A stretch of 64,000 bases of DNA. Origin: Seongchinamella sediminis. Lineage in GTDB: Bacteria; Pseudomonadota; Gammaproteobacteria; Pseudomonadales; Halieaceae. The stretch spans positions 62,001-126,000 of the forward strand of contig NZ_QRAN01000003.1 in the NCBI RefSeq assembly GCF_003457605.1, written 5' to 3'. The notes beneath the pieces are model-generated. The model made no database searches. It was not told the DNA's origin and was given only the letters and a program-made list of their open reading frames with translations. Every line of letters begins with the position of its first letter. The stretch's first letter is position 1. Position numbers and translations under genes: made by a program. Positions 50,188 to 58,990 of the stretch are shown here, one piece after another.

Positions 50188-50254
50188 AAACCGGGTTCGA
50201 ACCGGCGACCTCAACCTTGGCAAGGTTGCGCTCTACCAACTGAGCTATTCCCGC
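50179..50254 (-). tRNA. glyW: tRNA-Gly (anticodon GCC)
   Basis: Cloverleaf on the minus strand: acceptor GCGGGAA/TTCCCGC, D arm AGCTCAGTTGGTAGAGC, anticodon loop TTGCCAA (anticodon GCC), T loop GTTCGAACC, CCA encoded (50179-50181). It follows pgsA by 106 bp, the arrangement seen in Escherichia coli (pgsA-glyW-cysT-leuZ). Confidence 0.97.
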
Positions 50255-50360
50255 TTCAAGCCGCACCCCGCCAAGCGGTGTACGTTCAAGAGGCGCCTAT
50301 TGTATGCACCCGGCGCCCGGTGTCAACAAGAAAACTGAAATAATCTCGCAAGCACCTGAA

Positions 50361-50933
50361 TTAAAACGAATTATCGCGCTCCTTCATCACTGCCCAGGCG
50401 GCCTTGAGGTAAATGAACATGGACCACAGGGTGAGCACGGCGGCCACGTACAACACCACGTAACACAGGGCCAGTAGCCAGCTCTCGTTGGTGGCCGGGT
50501 CTATCGCCAGCAGCAGGGCTATGGCGACCATCTGGAAAGCGGTCTTGACCTTGCCCACGTAGGACACCGCCACCGAGGTACGCGCGCCCAGCTCCGCCAT
50601 CCATTCGCGCAGGGCGGAGATGACGATTTCCCGCCCGATAATCACGCAGGCCGCCAGGGTAAACAGGGGCGTGCCGTGGCGCTCCACCAGCAGCACCAGG
50701 GCCACCGCCACCATCAGTTTGTCGGCCACCGGGTCGAGGAAGGCGCCGAAGGCGGTCATCTGCCCCAGTTTGCGTGCCAGGTAGCCGTCGACCCAGTCGG
50801 TAATCGCGGCGATGCCGAAAATACCAGCGGCCACCAGCAGGTGGTTCTCGAAGGGGGTATAAAACACGATGGCCAGCACCGGGATCAGGCAGATCCGCAG
50901 CAGGGTCAGCGTGTTGGGAATGTTTATTTGCAC
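50361..50933 (-). CDS. pgsA: CDP-diacylglycerol--glycerol-3-phosphate 3-phosphatidyltransferase
   Basis: A 190-residue inner-membrane enzyme making phosphatidylglycerol phosphate. It starts MQINIPNTLTLLRICLIPV and has the CDP-alcohol phosphotransferase signature D-G-x2-A-R-x8-G-x3-D-x3-D (WVDGYLARKLGQM and GAFLDPVADK) and four to six helices. It abuts the uvrC stop with no gap, the classic uvrC-pgsA pair. Confidence 0.96.
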   Translation of the reverse strand: MQINIPNTLTLLRICLIPVLAIVFYTPFENHLLVAAGIFGIAAITDWVDGYLARKLGQMTAFGAFLDPVADKLMVAVALVLLVERHGTPLFTLAACVIIGREIVISALREWMAELGARTSVAVSYVGKVKTAFQMVAIALLLAIDPATNESWLLALCYVVLYVAAVLTLWSMFIYLKAAWAVMKERDNSF

Positions 50934-52772
50934 TTAATTCCTTTCCCCGTCATCACTCACGTCATGCAAGTGGTCGTATATTTGTGTCGCCATTGTGGCA
51001 CTTATTCCGGAAATTTTCTTCAACTCTTCCACGCTGGCGTTGACCACCCCCTGGGCGCTGCCGAAATGGCGCAGCAGCTCCCGGCGGCGTTTGGCGCCGA
51101 CCCCGGGGATGTCCTCCAGCAGGGAGCGCTGGCGGGCCTTGTCGCGGCGGGCCCGGTGGCCGGTAATCGCGAAGCGGTGGGCCTCGTCGCGGATCTGCTG
51201 GATCAGGTGCAGGGCCGGGCTGTCCCCCGGCAGTTGCGATTCGCGGCCGCTGGCGCCGTCTATGAGGGTCTCGAAGCCGGCCTTGCGGGTCACCCCCTTG
51301 GCGACGCCGATAACCAGCACATCGTTGATCTGTAGTTCCTCCAGCACCGACATGGCCTGGCTTACCTGGCCCTTGCCGCCGTCAATAAACAGGATGTCCG
51401 GCTGCCTGCCCTCCCCCGACTTGAGCCGCCGGTAGCGCCGCTCCAGCGCCTGCTGCATGGCCGCGTAGTCGTCGCCGCCGGTAATGCCCTCAATGTTAAA
51501 CTTGCGATAATCGCTCTTGCGGGGGCCGTTCTGGTCGAATACCACGCAGGAGGCAACCGTGGCCTCGCCGGAGCTGTGGCTGATATCGAAGCATTCCATG
51601 CTCTCGGGCAGTTCCGGCAGCGACAGCAATGCCTGCAGAGCCTGGAAGCGCGCCTGCACGGTCTGTTTGCCGGCCAGGTGGGCCTGCAGGTTGGTTTCCG
51701 CAGTCTGCACCGCCAGCCGCAGCCAGCGCGCCCGGGCGTCCCGCACCCGGCTGCGCAGTTTTACGTTGCGCTCCGCCTGCGCCGTCAGGGCCTCGGCCAG
51801 CGCCGCTGCGCTGTCGGGTTCCTGGTTGACGATGATCTCGCCGGGTATCGCCCGGCTGCCGTCCAGGTAGTACTGGGGAATAAAGGCTGCCAGTACTTCC
51901 CCGGGCGATTCCTGCAGCTTCAACGGCGGGTAGTAGGTCTTGCTGCCGAGGACCCGCGCACCGCGCACAAACAGCACCTGTACACAGGCGCGGCCGGCGT
52001 CCACCGCGGCGGCGAGGATATCGAGGTCGCCTGTTACTCCCTCTATGCCCTGGCTGGCCTGCACATGCTGTAACTGGCTGATCTGGTCCCGGTACACCGC
52101 CGCTTGCTCGTATTCCAGTTCCGCCGCGGCCTGCTCCATGTCGTCTGCCAGGCGCACCAGCAACTGCTGCGACTTGCCGGACAGGAACAGGCAGGTGTTA
52201 TCCACCTGCTGCGCGTACTCCTCTTCGCTCACCAGGTCGACACAGGGCGCGGTGCAGCGGTCGATCTGGTGTTGCAGACAGGGCCGGGACCGATTGCGGA
52301 AATAGCTGTTTTCACACTGCCTGACCTTGAACACTTTCTGCAGGAAGTGCAGCGACTCACGCACTGCCGCGGCACTGGGATAGGGCCCGAAGTAGCGTCC
52401 CTTGCCCTTCTGGGCGCCACGGTGCAGGGACAGCCGCGGGAACTTGTCAGCCGACACGTAGATATAGGGATAGGACTTGTCGTCCCTGAGCAGGATATTG
52501 TAGGGCGGACGATGGCTCTTGATCAGGTTGTGTTCCAGCAACAGTGCATCGACCTCGGTAGAGGTCACGGTTACCTGGATGTCATGGATACGGCTGACCA
52601 GGGCCAGGGTCTTGTCGGTGAGGCCACGGGCGCGGAAGTAACTTCCCACCCGGTTTTTCAGGTTCTTGGCCTTGCCCACATATAGCAGTTTGCCGTCCTC
52701 GGCGTACATCTGGTACACGCCCGGCCGCGAGGTCAGGGTCTTGAGAAAGGCCTTGTGGTCAAACTGGCTCAA
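50934..52772 (-). CDS. uvrC: Excinuclease ABC subunit C
   Basis: A 612-residue nucleotide-excision-repair nuclease. N-terminal GIY-YIG domain (RPGVYQMYAEDGKLLYVGKA) making the 3' cut, a UVR motif for UvrB binding (about 205-235), a C-terminal RNase H-like domain with FDISHSSGEA and DILFIDGGKGQ making the 5' cut, and a tandem helix-hairpin-helix (DIPGVGAKRRRELLRHFGS). Complete. It overlaps murB by 4 bp upstream and abuts pgsA downstream. Confidence 0.97.
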   Translation of the reverse strand: MSQFDHKAFLKTLTSRPGVYQMYAEDGKLLYVGKAKNLKNRVGSYFRARGLTDKTLALVSRIHDIQVTVTSTEVDALLLEHNLIKSHRPPYNILLRDDKSYPYIYVSADKFPRLSLHRGAQKGKGRYFGPYPSAAAVRESLHFLQKVFKVRQCENSYFRNRSRPCLQHQIDRCTAPCVDLVSEEEYAQQVDNTCLFLSGKSQQLLVRLADDMEQAAAELEYEQAAVYRDQISQLQHVQASQGIEGVTGDLDILAAAVDAGRACVQVLFVRGARVLGSKTYYPPLKLQESPGEVLAAFIPQYYLDGSRAIPGEIIVNQEPDSAAALAEALTAQAERNVKLRSRVRDARARWLRLAVQTAETNLQAHLAGKQTVQARFQALQALLSLPELPESMECFDISHSSGEATVASCVVFDQNGPRKSDYRKFNIEGITGGDDYAAMQQALERRYRRLKSGEGRQPDILFIDGGKGQVSQAMSVLEELQINDVLVIGVAKGVTRKAGFETLIDGASGRESQLPGDSPALHLIQQIRDEAHRFAITGHRARRDKARQRSLLEDIPGVGAKRRRELLRHFGSAQGVVNASVEELKKISGISATMATQIYDHLHDVSDDGERN

Positions 52773-53797
52773 GCCTGGTCACCGTATATTCGCGGCTCGG
52801 GCTCCAGGGCAATGGTAAACCGGCTCGCCACCGCGGCCCTGATCTCTTCCGCCAGGGCGAGTATGTCGGCGCCGGCGTCACTCCCGTAGTTGACCAGCAC
52901 CAGGGCGTGGCCGGGGTGCACCCCTACCCCGCCGCGCCGGCGGCCCTTCCAGCCGGCGCGCTCAATCAGCCAGGCGGCCGGGACCTTGGCGCCGCCATCG
53001 GCCTGGGGGTACAGCGGCATGTCCGGGTACTGCTCCTGTAGCGCCGCGGCGACCGCAGCCGCCACCACCGGGTTCTTGAAAAAACTGCCGACGTTGGGCT
53101 CGCGGGCCGGGTCCGGCAGTCGCCTGCTGCGCACAGCGACCACTGCCCGGAACACATCCTCGGGCCCCGGATCGCGGATACCGGCCCGTTCCAGTTCACT
53201 GCGCAGGGCCGGGTAAGCCAGCTCCGGCGCCGGCCGCCGCGACAGGCGCAGGTCCACCGCGGTAATCACCAGCTTGTCGCGCAATTCCCGCTTGAATACG
53301 CTGTCGCGGTAAGCAAACCCGCAGTCGCCGGCAGACAGGGTCAGCGCCCTGCCGCTGGCGGTTTCCACCGCGTGCACCGCCGCCACAAAGCGTTCCAGCT
53401 CCACCCCGTAGGCGCCGATGTTCTGGATGGGCGCAGCGCCCACGGTTCCAGGTATCAGCGCCAGGTTTTCCAGCCCGTAATAGCCCCGTGCCAGGCTCTG
53501 TTCAACCAGCGCGTGCCAGTCGTGACCGGCAGCGACGCGCAACATCACGCTGTCGCCCTGCTCACTGAGTACATCTATCGCGCTGCCGCGCTGGCAGACC
53601 ACCAGGGCGTCGATGTCCCCGGCCAGCACCACATTGCTGCCGCTGCCCAGGGGCAACACCGGCAGGCCCTCGGCCCGGGCCCAGTCCAGCGCTGCGCTCA
53701 GCTGCGCCCCGGAGGAGACCTCCACCAGCGCTTTGGCATGAGACTCCAGGTGCAGCGTATTGCGGGCGCGAAGCGATTCAGCGCGCAGTATCTGCAC
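52769..53797 (-). CDS. murB: UDP-N-acetylenolpyruvoylglucosamine reductase
   Basis: A 342-residue FAD enzyme completing UDP-MurNAc synthesis. FAD-binding sequence LGSGSNVVLAGD, LENLALIPGTVGAAPIQNIGAYG (type I MurB with the active-site tyrosine loop), the catalytic serine in GSFFKNPVV and Glu near the C-terminus (LEPEPRIYG). The start overlaps the end of the phosphatase gene by 20 bp, and its end overlaps uvrC by 4 bp, so the whole block from lpxK to pgsA may be one transcript. Confidence 0.96.
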   Translation of the reverse strand: MQILRAESLRARNTLHLESHAKALVEVSSGAQLSAALDWARAEGLPVLPLGSGSNVVLAGDIDALVVCQRGSAIDVLSEQGDSVMLRVAAGHDWHALVEQSLARGYYGLENLALIPGTVGAAPIQNIGAYGVELERFVAAVHAVETASGRALTLSAGDCGFAYRDSVFKRELRDKLVITAVDLRLSRRPAPELAYPALRSELERAGIRDPGPEDVFRAVVAVRSRRLPDPAREPNVGSFFKNPVVAAAVAAALQEQYPDMPLYPQADGGAKVPAAWLIERAGWKGRRRGGVGVHPGHALVLVNYGSDAGADILALAEEIRAAVASRFTIALEPEPRIYGDQA

Positions 53798-54272
53798 CGC
53801 CTATCTCCCTCAGCAAGCCTTCGCTGGCAGCTTCGACCATGTCCAGCACGCGAGTAAAGCCCTCGTCGCCGCCGTAGTAGGGGTCGGGCACCTCAGCGAT
53901 GCTGGCCGCGGGATCGAAGGGCAGGAACAGCCCCAGGTAGCCGCTGAACCCGGCGGGGCACATGGCCTGCAGGTCAGCCAGGTTCTGCCGGTCCATGGCC
54001 AGGATGTAATCGAAGTCGTGAAAATCCCTGACCTGGACCTGCCGCGCCCGCAATCCGCTGAGGTCGTACCCCCGGCCCAGGGCTTCGGCCGTGGCGCGTT
54101 TGTCGGGGGCGTGGCCGATATGCCAGTCGCCGGTGCCGCAGGAATCGACCCGGATCTGCTGCTCCAGCCCGCGCGCCCTGACCATCGCCTCGAACACGCC
54201 GTGGGCGGTGGGTGAGCGGCAGATATTGCCCAGGCAAACGAACAACACGCGGGTGACAGGGGATTCAGTCAT
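53778..54272 (-). CDS. Low-molecular-weight protein-tyrosine phosphatase
   Basis: A 164-residue enzyme with P-loop [10 protein letters not shown] (Cys13, Arg19) and general acid Asp130 in VPDPYYGG. In Gram-negative bacteria such phosphatases often act on tyrosine kinases that control capsule or exopolysaccharide; neighbours here are Kdo and cell-wall genes and no BY-kinase is visible. It overlaps kdsB by 8 bp and murB by 20 bp. Confidence 0.93.
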   Translation of the reverse strand: MTESPVTRVLFVCLGNICRSPTAHGVFEAMVRARGLEQQIRVDSCGTGDWHIGHAPDKRATAEALGRGYDLSGLRARQVQVRDFHDFDYILAMDRQNLADLQAMCPAGFSGYLGLFLPFDPAASIAEVPDPYYGGDEGFTRVLDMVEAASEGLLREIGGADTAR

Positions 54273-55029
54273 GACGCTGCTCCAGTCGTTGGCGCACCGC
54301 CGCCAGGTCCTCGGCGGTATCTACCCCGGCGGGCACCGCCTCGCAGGCGGGCGCCACATGGATGCGTTCGCCGTTATACAGGGCGCGCAGCTGCTCCAGC
54401 TGCTCCAGCTGTTCCAGCGGCGCTGGCGACCAGCTCACGTAGCGGTGCAGGAATCCGGCGCGGTAGGCGTAAATGCCGATGTGCCGGTACCACTGGCCAG
54501 CGGGCATGGTATCGGTGGCGGCGTTGAATGCCTCGCGCGGCCAGGGAATGGTGGCCCGGCTGAAGTACAGGGCCATGCCGCGGGCGTCGGTCACCACCTT
54601 CACTGCGTTCGGGTTGCGCAGTTCCGCCAGCCCGTTCACCGCTTCGCTGAGAGTGGCGATAGCGGCCTCGGGATTGGCCGCCAGGTTGGCGGCTACCTGG
54701 CCGATCAGTGCCGGCGGAATCAGTGGCTCGTCGCCCTGCACGTTGACCACGATCTGCTGCTCGTCCCAGTCGCGGCTCGCCGCTACCTCCTGCAGCCGGT
54801 CTGTACCCGAGGGATGGTCGGGCCTGGTCATGCAAACCTCGGCACCGAAAGCCTGCGCCACCTGCTGGATGCGGCTGTCGTCGGTGGCCACCACCACTTC
54901 ACTGGCGCCCGCCCCCAGGGCCTGCTCCCAGACACGCTGGACCATGGGCTTGCCGGCGATATCCAGCAGGGGTTTGCCCGGGAGCCGGGTGGAGCCGTAG
55001 CGAGCGGGAATAACGACTGCAAATGACAT
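54265..55029 (-). CDS. kdsB: 3-deoxy-manno-octulosonate cytidylyltransferase
   Basis: A 254-residue enzyme activating Kdo as CMP-Kdo for lipid A-core assembly. N-terminal nucleotide-binding sequence [17 protein letters not shown], plus [11 protein letters not shown] and [11 protein letters not shown]. It lies 20 bp after lpxK, with no Trm112-like (ycaR) gene between them, unlike Pseudomonas and Escherichia coli where a 60-residue gene sits there. Complete. Confidence 0.96.
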   Translation of the reverse strand: MSFAVVIPARYGSTRLPGKPLLDIAGKPMVQRVWEQALGAGASEVVVATDDSRIQQVAQAFGAEVCMTRPDHPSGTDRLQEVAASRDWDEQQIVVNVQGDEPLIPPALIGQVAANLAANPEAAIATLSEAVNGLAELRNPNAVKVVTDARGMALYFSRATIPWPREAFNAATDTMPAGQWYRHIGIYAYRAGFLHRYVSWSPAPLEQLEQLEQLRALYNGERIHVAPACEAVPAGVDTAEDLAAVRQRLEQRHD

Positions 55030-55049
55030 GTGTTTACCTTATCGGGAAT

Positions 55050-56030
55050 TCAGGAACGGACCAGGGCGCAGATCTCCTCCACTACCGCCGGCGGCAGGCT
55101 GGCCTCGATGCGCAGGTACCAGGCGTCCGCCCCGGCCAGTGAACGGCATTTTACCGCGTCTTTTTCGGTCATGAGAATTGTCGAACCCTGCAGCGGGGCA
55201 AAATCCTGCGGGCGGTACTGGTGGTGATCGGCAAAGCTGCGTTCGTCGCAACGAATCCCCAGGGCCTCGAGGCTGGCAAAAAACTGGGCTGGCTGGCCGA
55301 TCCCGGCCACTGCCACCATACCCTCGCCGCCGCTGAAGGCGGACAGCGGGCGTTCCTCCCCTGAGGCGACATTGACCCACGCAGTCGGCCGGTAGCTGAC
55401 GCTGCTGGCGGCGTCTTCGCCGCCGCGGTAGAGCACCCGGTTGACGCTGTCCAGGCGGGAGGCAGGTTCGCGCAGTGGTCCCACCGGCAGGCAGTGACCA
55501 TTGCCAGTGCCGCGCGCAGCGTCGAGCAGGGCCAGCTCGTAGTCACGCTGCAGGGCATAGTGTTGCAGGCCGTCGTCGGCGAGCACCACGTCAACCGGCC
55601 CGGCTGCCAGCAGTGCCCTGACTGCCGCGGCCCGATCCGGATCGACCACGCAGGGCGCGCCGGTGCGCCGGTGAATCAACAGGGGCTCATCGCCACACTG
55701 GGCGGCGCTGCTGTTCGCCCCGACCCGATGGGGAAACTCGCCAGCAGTGGCGCCATAGCCGCGGCTGACCACGCCGGGGGTGAGCCCGCGGGCCTGCAGC
55801 GCCTCGACCAGGGCGATGATAACCGGCGTCTTGCCGGTGCCGCCAACGGTGATATTGCCCACCACGGCCACGGGACAGGAAGCGCGATAGGATGACCAGA
55901 GGCCGCTGCGATAGAGCCAGCGGCGCATCGCCGCTACCGCGCGGAACAGACCCTCAAGGGGCAGCAGCAGCCACAGCCACCAGGCGCCACGATACCAGGC
56001 CGCCGCCAGTCCACTATCCGCGGCAGTCAT
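55050..56030 (-). CDS. lpxK: Tetraacyldisaccharide 4'-kinase
   Basis: A 326-residue inner-membrane-associated kinase adding the 4'-phosphate of lipid A. Short N-terminal membrane helix (WLWLLLPLEGLFRAV), P-loop VVGNITVGGTGKTPV, and LADDGLQHYAL with the metal-binding DDG. It overlaps the msbA stop by 1 bp, an arrangement seen in Escherichia coli (msbA-lpxK). Confidence 0.96.
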   Translation of the reverse strand: MTAADSGLAAAWYRGAWWLWLLLPLEGLFRAVAAMRRWLYRSGLWSSYRASCPVAVVGNITVGGTGKTPVIIALVEALQARGLTPGVVSRGYGATAGEFPHRVGANSSAAQCGDEPLLIHRRTGAPCVVDPDRAAAVRALLAAGPVDVVLADDGLQHYALQRDYELALLDAARGTGNGHCLPVGPLREPASRLDSVNRVLYRGGEDAASSVSYRPTAWVNVASGEERPLSAFSGGEGMVAVAGIGQPAQFFASLEALGIRCDERSFADHHQYRPQDFAPLQGSTILMTEKDAVKCRSLAGADAWYLRIEASLPPAVVEEICALVRS

Positions 56031-57826
56031 TAATCGCTGAATTCCTGGTGGTACAGCTGGGCGTAGATCCCGTCCCCCGCCAGCAGTTCAGCGTGAGTGC
56101 CGGTGGCGACAATGCGGCCCTCGTCCATGACCACGATGCGATCGGCTTTTTCAACGGTGGACAGGCGGTGGGCGATGATGATGGTGGTGCGATCCCGGGA
56201 GATGCGATCCAGCGATTTCTGGATCCGGTGCTCCGACTCGTTGTCCAGGGCCGAGGTGGCCTCGTCCAGGATGATGACCGGGGCATCCTTGAGGAAAGCC
56301 CGGGCAATGGCGATGCGCTGGCGCTGGCCACCGCTCAACCCGCCGCCGTCGTCGCCCAGCGGAGTGTCCATGCCGGCGGGCATGGCGTTGATGAAATCTT
56401 TTGCATAGGCCGACGCCAGCGCCTCCTCTACCGCCTCCCGGCCCTTGTCAGCCAGGGTGCCGTAGGCAATGTTGTTGTAAACGGTGTCCTGGAACAGGGT
56501 CACATTCTGCGAGACCATGGCCAGCTGCTCGCGCAGTGCGGCCAGGCGGTACTCCTGCAGGGGGATATCATCGAGCAGGATCTGGCCGGCAGTCGGCTGG
56601 TAGAAGCGCGCCAGCAACTGCACCATGGTGCTTTTGCCGCTGCCGGAGCGGCCCACCAGCGCCACGGTCTCCCCGGGGGCGATGTCCAGCGACACATCCC
56701 GCAGCACCTGGGTATCGCTGCCCGGGTAGGCGAAGCTGACCTGGCGATAGGCGATCGCACCGCGGGCGCGGGCGATCTCCCTGCCGCCCTGGTCGACCTC
56801 GTTTTCCAGGTCAAGCTGGGCAAAGATATCCTCCGCCGCCGCCAGGCCCCGCTGGATCACCGACTGGATACTGGACAGCTGGCGAATCGGTTTGCCCAGC
56901 TGCCCCGCCGCAGTCAGGAAAGCCACCAGTGAGCCGGCAGAGAAGTCCGCCAGCAGGCTGGGTTTGAGGGCGAACCACACCAGGGCCGCCAGCGACAGCG
57001 CCAGCAGGGTCTGGATAACCGGGGTGCTGAGGGCGTCGAGGAAAGCCAGCTTCAGGCTCTGGGCGCGGTTGTAGTCACTGGCGCCGTGGAAGCGCCGGGA
57101 CTGCTGCTCCTGGCCGCCGAAAATCCGCACTTCCCGGTAGGCGCCGATGCTCTCGTTGGACACCTGGGTAACGTCGCCCATGGAGGCCTGGATGCGCCGG
57201 CTGTAGCGGCGAAAGTGCTTGCCCACCACACCCACTACCAGAGCAATCGCCGGCGCCACGGCGAGAAACACCAGGCACAGGCGCCAGTTGAGGTAGAGCA
57301 TGTAACTGAGCAGCGCGACCACCGTCAGGCCTTCCCTGACGATGATTTTCAGGGCCTTGGTCACCGCCCCGGACACCTGCTCCACGTTGAAGGTGATCTT
57401 GGAGATCAGCACCCCCTGGCTGTGGCTGTCGTAGTAGGCACTCGGGGCCACCAGCATTTTGTCGAAAAGTTCGCAACGCAGGGTGTGGATCAGGTTGCGC
57501 GCCACGTGGTTCATGAAGTAGGTGCCGACGAAAAAGCCCATGGAACGGATAAACGCCAGCACCACCAGGCTGATGGGAAACGCCAGCCGGGTGAACTCCA
57601 GCTTGTCCATGCCCTCTTCGTAAAAAAGGCCGTAGGCCACCCGCGAGACCAGGCCCGAGTCGGCCTTGTCGGACTGGTTCAGGGCGTCGAGCAGGAACTG
57701 CATCATGTCGGCCAGCAGCACATTGCCCAGGGAGTAGACGATGTACCCCGCCAGGCTGAGCACAAATACCCACCAGTAGGGCAGCACGTAGCCGATCAGG
57801 CGGCGGTACAGCTGCCAGTCGCTCAT
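56030..57826 (-). CDS. msbA: Lipid A export ABC transporter MsbA
   Basis: About 598 residues from ATG 57826 (GAGAG eight bases upstream). A GTG at 57871 with GGAG is an equally good start and overlaps exbD. Six-helix transmembrane domain (about 15-310), then the ATPase domain with Walker A GRSGSGKST, signature LSGGQRQRIAIARA, Walker B VIILDEATSALD and the His switch AHRLST. It flips lipid A-core across the inner membrane. Upstream exbB-exbD and downstream lpxK run on the same strand without gaps. Confidence 0.95.
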   Translation of the reverse strand: MSDWQLYRRLIGYVLPYWWVFVLSLAGYIVYSLGNVLLADMMQFLLDALNQSDKADSGLVSRVAYGLFYEEGMDKLEFTRLAFPISLVVLAFIRSMGFFVGTYFMNHVARNLIHTLRCELFDKMLVAPSAYYDSHSQGVLISKITFNVEQVSGAVTKALKIIVREGLTVVALLSYMLYLNWRLCLVFLAVAPAIALVVGVVGKHFRRYSRRIQASMGDVTQVSNESIGAYREVRIFGGQEQQSRRFHGASDYNRAQSLKLAFLDALSTPVIQTLLALSLAALVWFALKPSLLADFSAGSLVAFLTAAGQLGKPIRQLSSIQSVIQRGLAAAEDIFAQLDLENEVDQGGREIARARGAIAYRQVSFAYPGSDTQVLRDVSLDIAPGETVALVGRSGSGKSTMVQLLARFYQPTAGQILLDDIPLQEYRLAALREQLAMVSQNVTLFQDTVYNNIAYGTLADKGREAVEEALASAYAKDFINAMPAGMDTPLGDDGGGLSGGQRQRIAIARAFLKDAPVIILDEATSALDNESEHRIQKSLDRISRDRTTIIIAHRLSTVEKADRIVVMDEGRIVATGTHAELLAGDGIYAQLYHQEFSD

Positions 57827-57863
57827 CTTGCCCGCTCTCACCGGGTGCTGGAGGCGAGGATTA

Positions 57864-58295
57864 CTAGCCACCGGCCTGCTCCGGGGTGGGCTGGCGGGTG
57901 GTAATACTGAGGTGGACAAAGCCCATCTGGCCCGCGGCGTCCATGGCCCGCACCACGTCCTCGTGGGCGGCCTGGGCGTCGGCGGTAATGATCATGGGCA
58001 GGGTGGTGTCGCCGGCGGAAATCTTGTAGATCGCCGCCTGCAGGGTGCGCATGCGGTTGTCCACCAGCCCCTGGCCATTGACCCGGTAGCGGCCGCTCTC
58101 ATCGATGAGTATCTCGATCTCCTCCCCCTGCGCCTCCTTGAGCTGGCCCTGGGCCTCGGGCAGGTCCACGCTGAGCTGGGTTTCCCGGGTAAAGGTGGTG
58201 GACACCATGAAGAAGATCAGCAGCAGGAATACCACATCGATCAACGGCGTCAGGTTGATCGTGACGTCATCGAGGCGCTGGCGGCGGAATTTCAA
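57864..58295 (-). CDS. exbD: ExbD/TolR family protein
   Basis: A 143-residue protein: short cytoplasmic start, one transmembrane helix (LTPLIDVVFLLLIFFMVSTTF, with the conserved membrane aspartate) and a periplasmic domain (VDLPEAQGQLKE onward). With ExbB it forms a proton-driven motor that energises an outer-membrane partner or envelope process; no TonB is adjacent. Overlaps exbB by 4 bp. This exbB-exbD pair beside comEC and msbA/lpxK is conserved in Pseudomonas-type genomes. Confidence 0.93.
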   Translation of the reverse strand: MKFRRQRLDDVTINLTPLIDVVFLLLIFFMVSTTFTRETQLSVDLPEAQGQLKEAQGEEIEILIDESGRYRVNGQGLVDNRMRTLQAAIYKISAGDTTLPMIITADAQAAHEDVVRAMDAAGQMGFVHLSITTRQPTPEQAGG

Positions 58296-58915
58296 AGCTT
58301 GTGTTCCGTATTCTCTTCACTGTGCAGGGCATCCACCAGCTTGATGGTTTCCTGCTCCAGCTCGACCACGATGGCGTCGATCTTGCCGGTGAAATAGCGG
58401 TGCATGGCCAGCGCCGGAATGGCCACGGTGAGACCGGCGGCGGTGGTAATCAGCGCTTCGGAAATCCCGCCGGCCAGCACGCTGGCGTTACCGGTGCCCT
58501 GGGACATGATTTCGGCGAATACCCGGATCATGCCGACCACGGTGCCCAGCAGCCCCAGCAAGGGCGCGATGGCGGCAATGGTACCCAGGGTATTGAGGTA
58601 GCGTTCCAGGTCGTGCACCACGTGCTGGGCCGCTTCCTGGATACTTTCTTTCATCACTTCCCTGCCGTGATAGGCATTGCTCAGCCCGGCGGCGAGAATT
58701 CGTCCCAGGGGAGACGATTGCTTCAGGGTCTTGAGCCGGGCCGCGTCCATTTCACCGCCCTTGAGCTGCTTCCACACTGTCGCCAGCAGGTGCGGCGGGG
58801 CAATTTTTTTCGGGTTGAGGGTTATCAGTCGTTCAATACAGATCGCCAGCACCACGATGGAACACAGTACGATCAGTACCATTAACCATCCGCCAGCCGT
58901 CAACAGTTCCAGCAC
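58292..58915 (-). CDS. exbB: ExbB/TolQ/MotA family proton channel
   Basis: About 207 residues from GTG 58915 (MLELLTAGGW, the usual family start). Three helices with the conserved block GTIAAIAPLLGLLGTVVGMI and ALITTAAGLTVAIPALAMHRYF. A longer frame to 58960 is unlikely because its start codons lie within the TATAAT at 58950-58955. It forms the pentameric motor around ExbD. Confidence 0.92.
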   Translation of the reverse strand: MLELLTAGGWLMVLIVLCSIVVLAICIERLITLNPKKIAPPHLLATVWKQLKGGEMDAARLKTLKQSSPLGRILAAGLSNAYHGREVMKESIQEAAQHVVHDLERYLNTLGTIAAIAPLLGLLGTVVGMIRVFAEIMSQGTGNASVLAGGISEALITTAAGLTVAIPALAMHRYFTGKIDAIVVELEQETIKLVDALHSEENTEHKL

Positions 58916-58949
58916 AGGGACATCTCGCCAGTTTTTCCAGGAAAGGCCC

Positions 58950-58955
58950 ATTATA
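58950..58955 (-). promoter_or_regulatory. -10 box of the exbB-exbD-msbA-lpxK operon
   Basis: Perfect TATAAT on the minus strand, 35 bp before the chosen GTG of exbB. The -35 region (TCCGTC-like) is weak. It fixes the exbB start downstream. Confidence 0.5.
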
Positions 58956-58990
58956 CGCACAGGCCGCGGAGTGACGGAACCGCGGAAAAG

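Noticed and set aside
57826-57919. N-terminal extension of MsbA to a TTG at 57919
   Set aside because: It is Pro/Ser-rich, lies inside exbD and is longer than the family; a GTG at 57871 or ATG at 57826 is better placed.
58916-58960. Longer exbB start
   Set aside because: The ATG codons there are part of, or next to, the TATAAT box and could not be translated from a transcript starting downstream.
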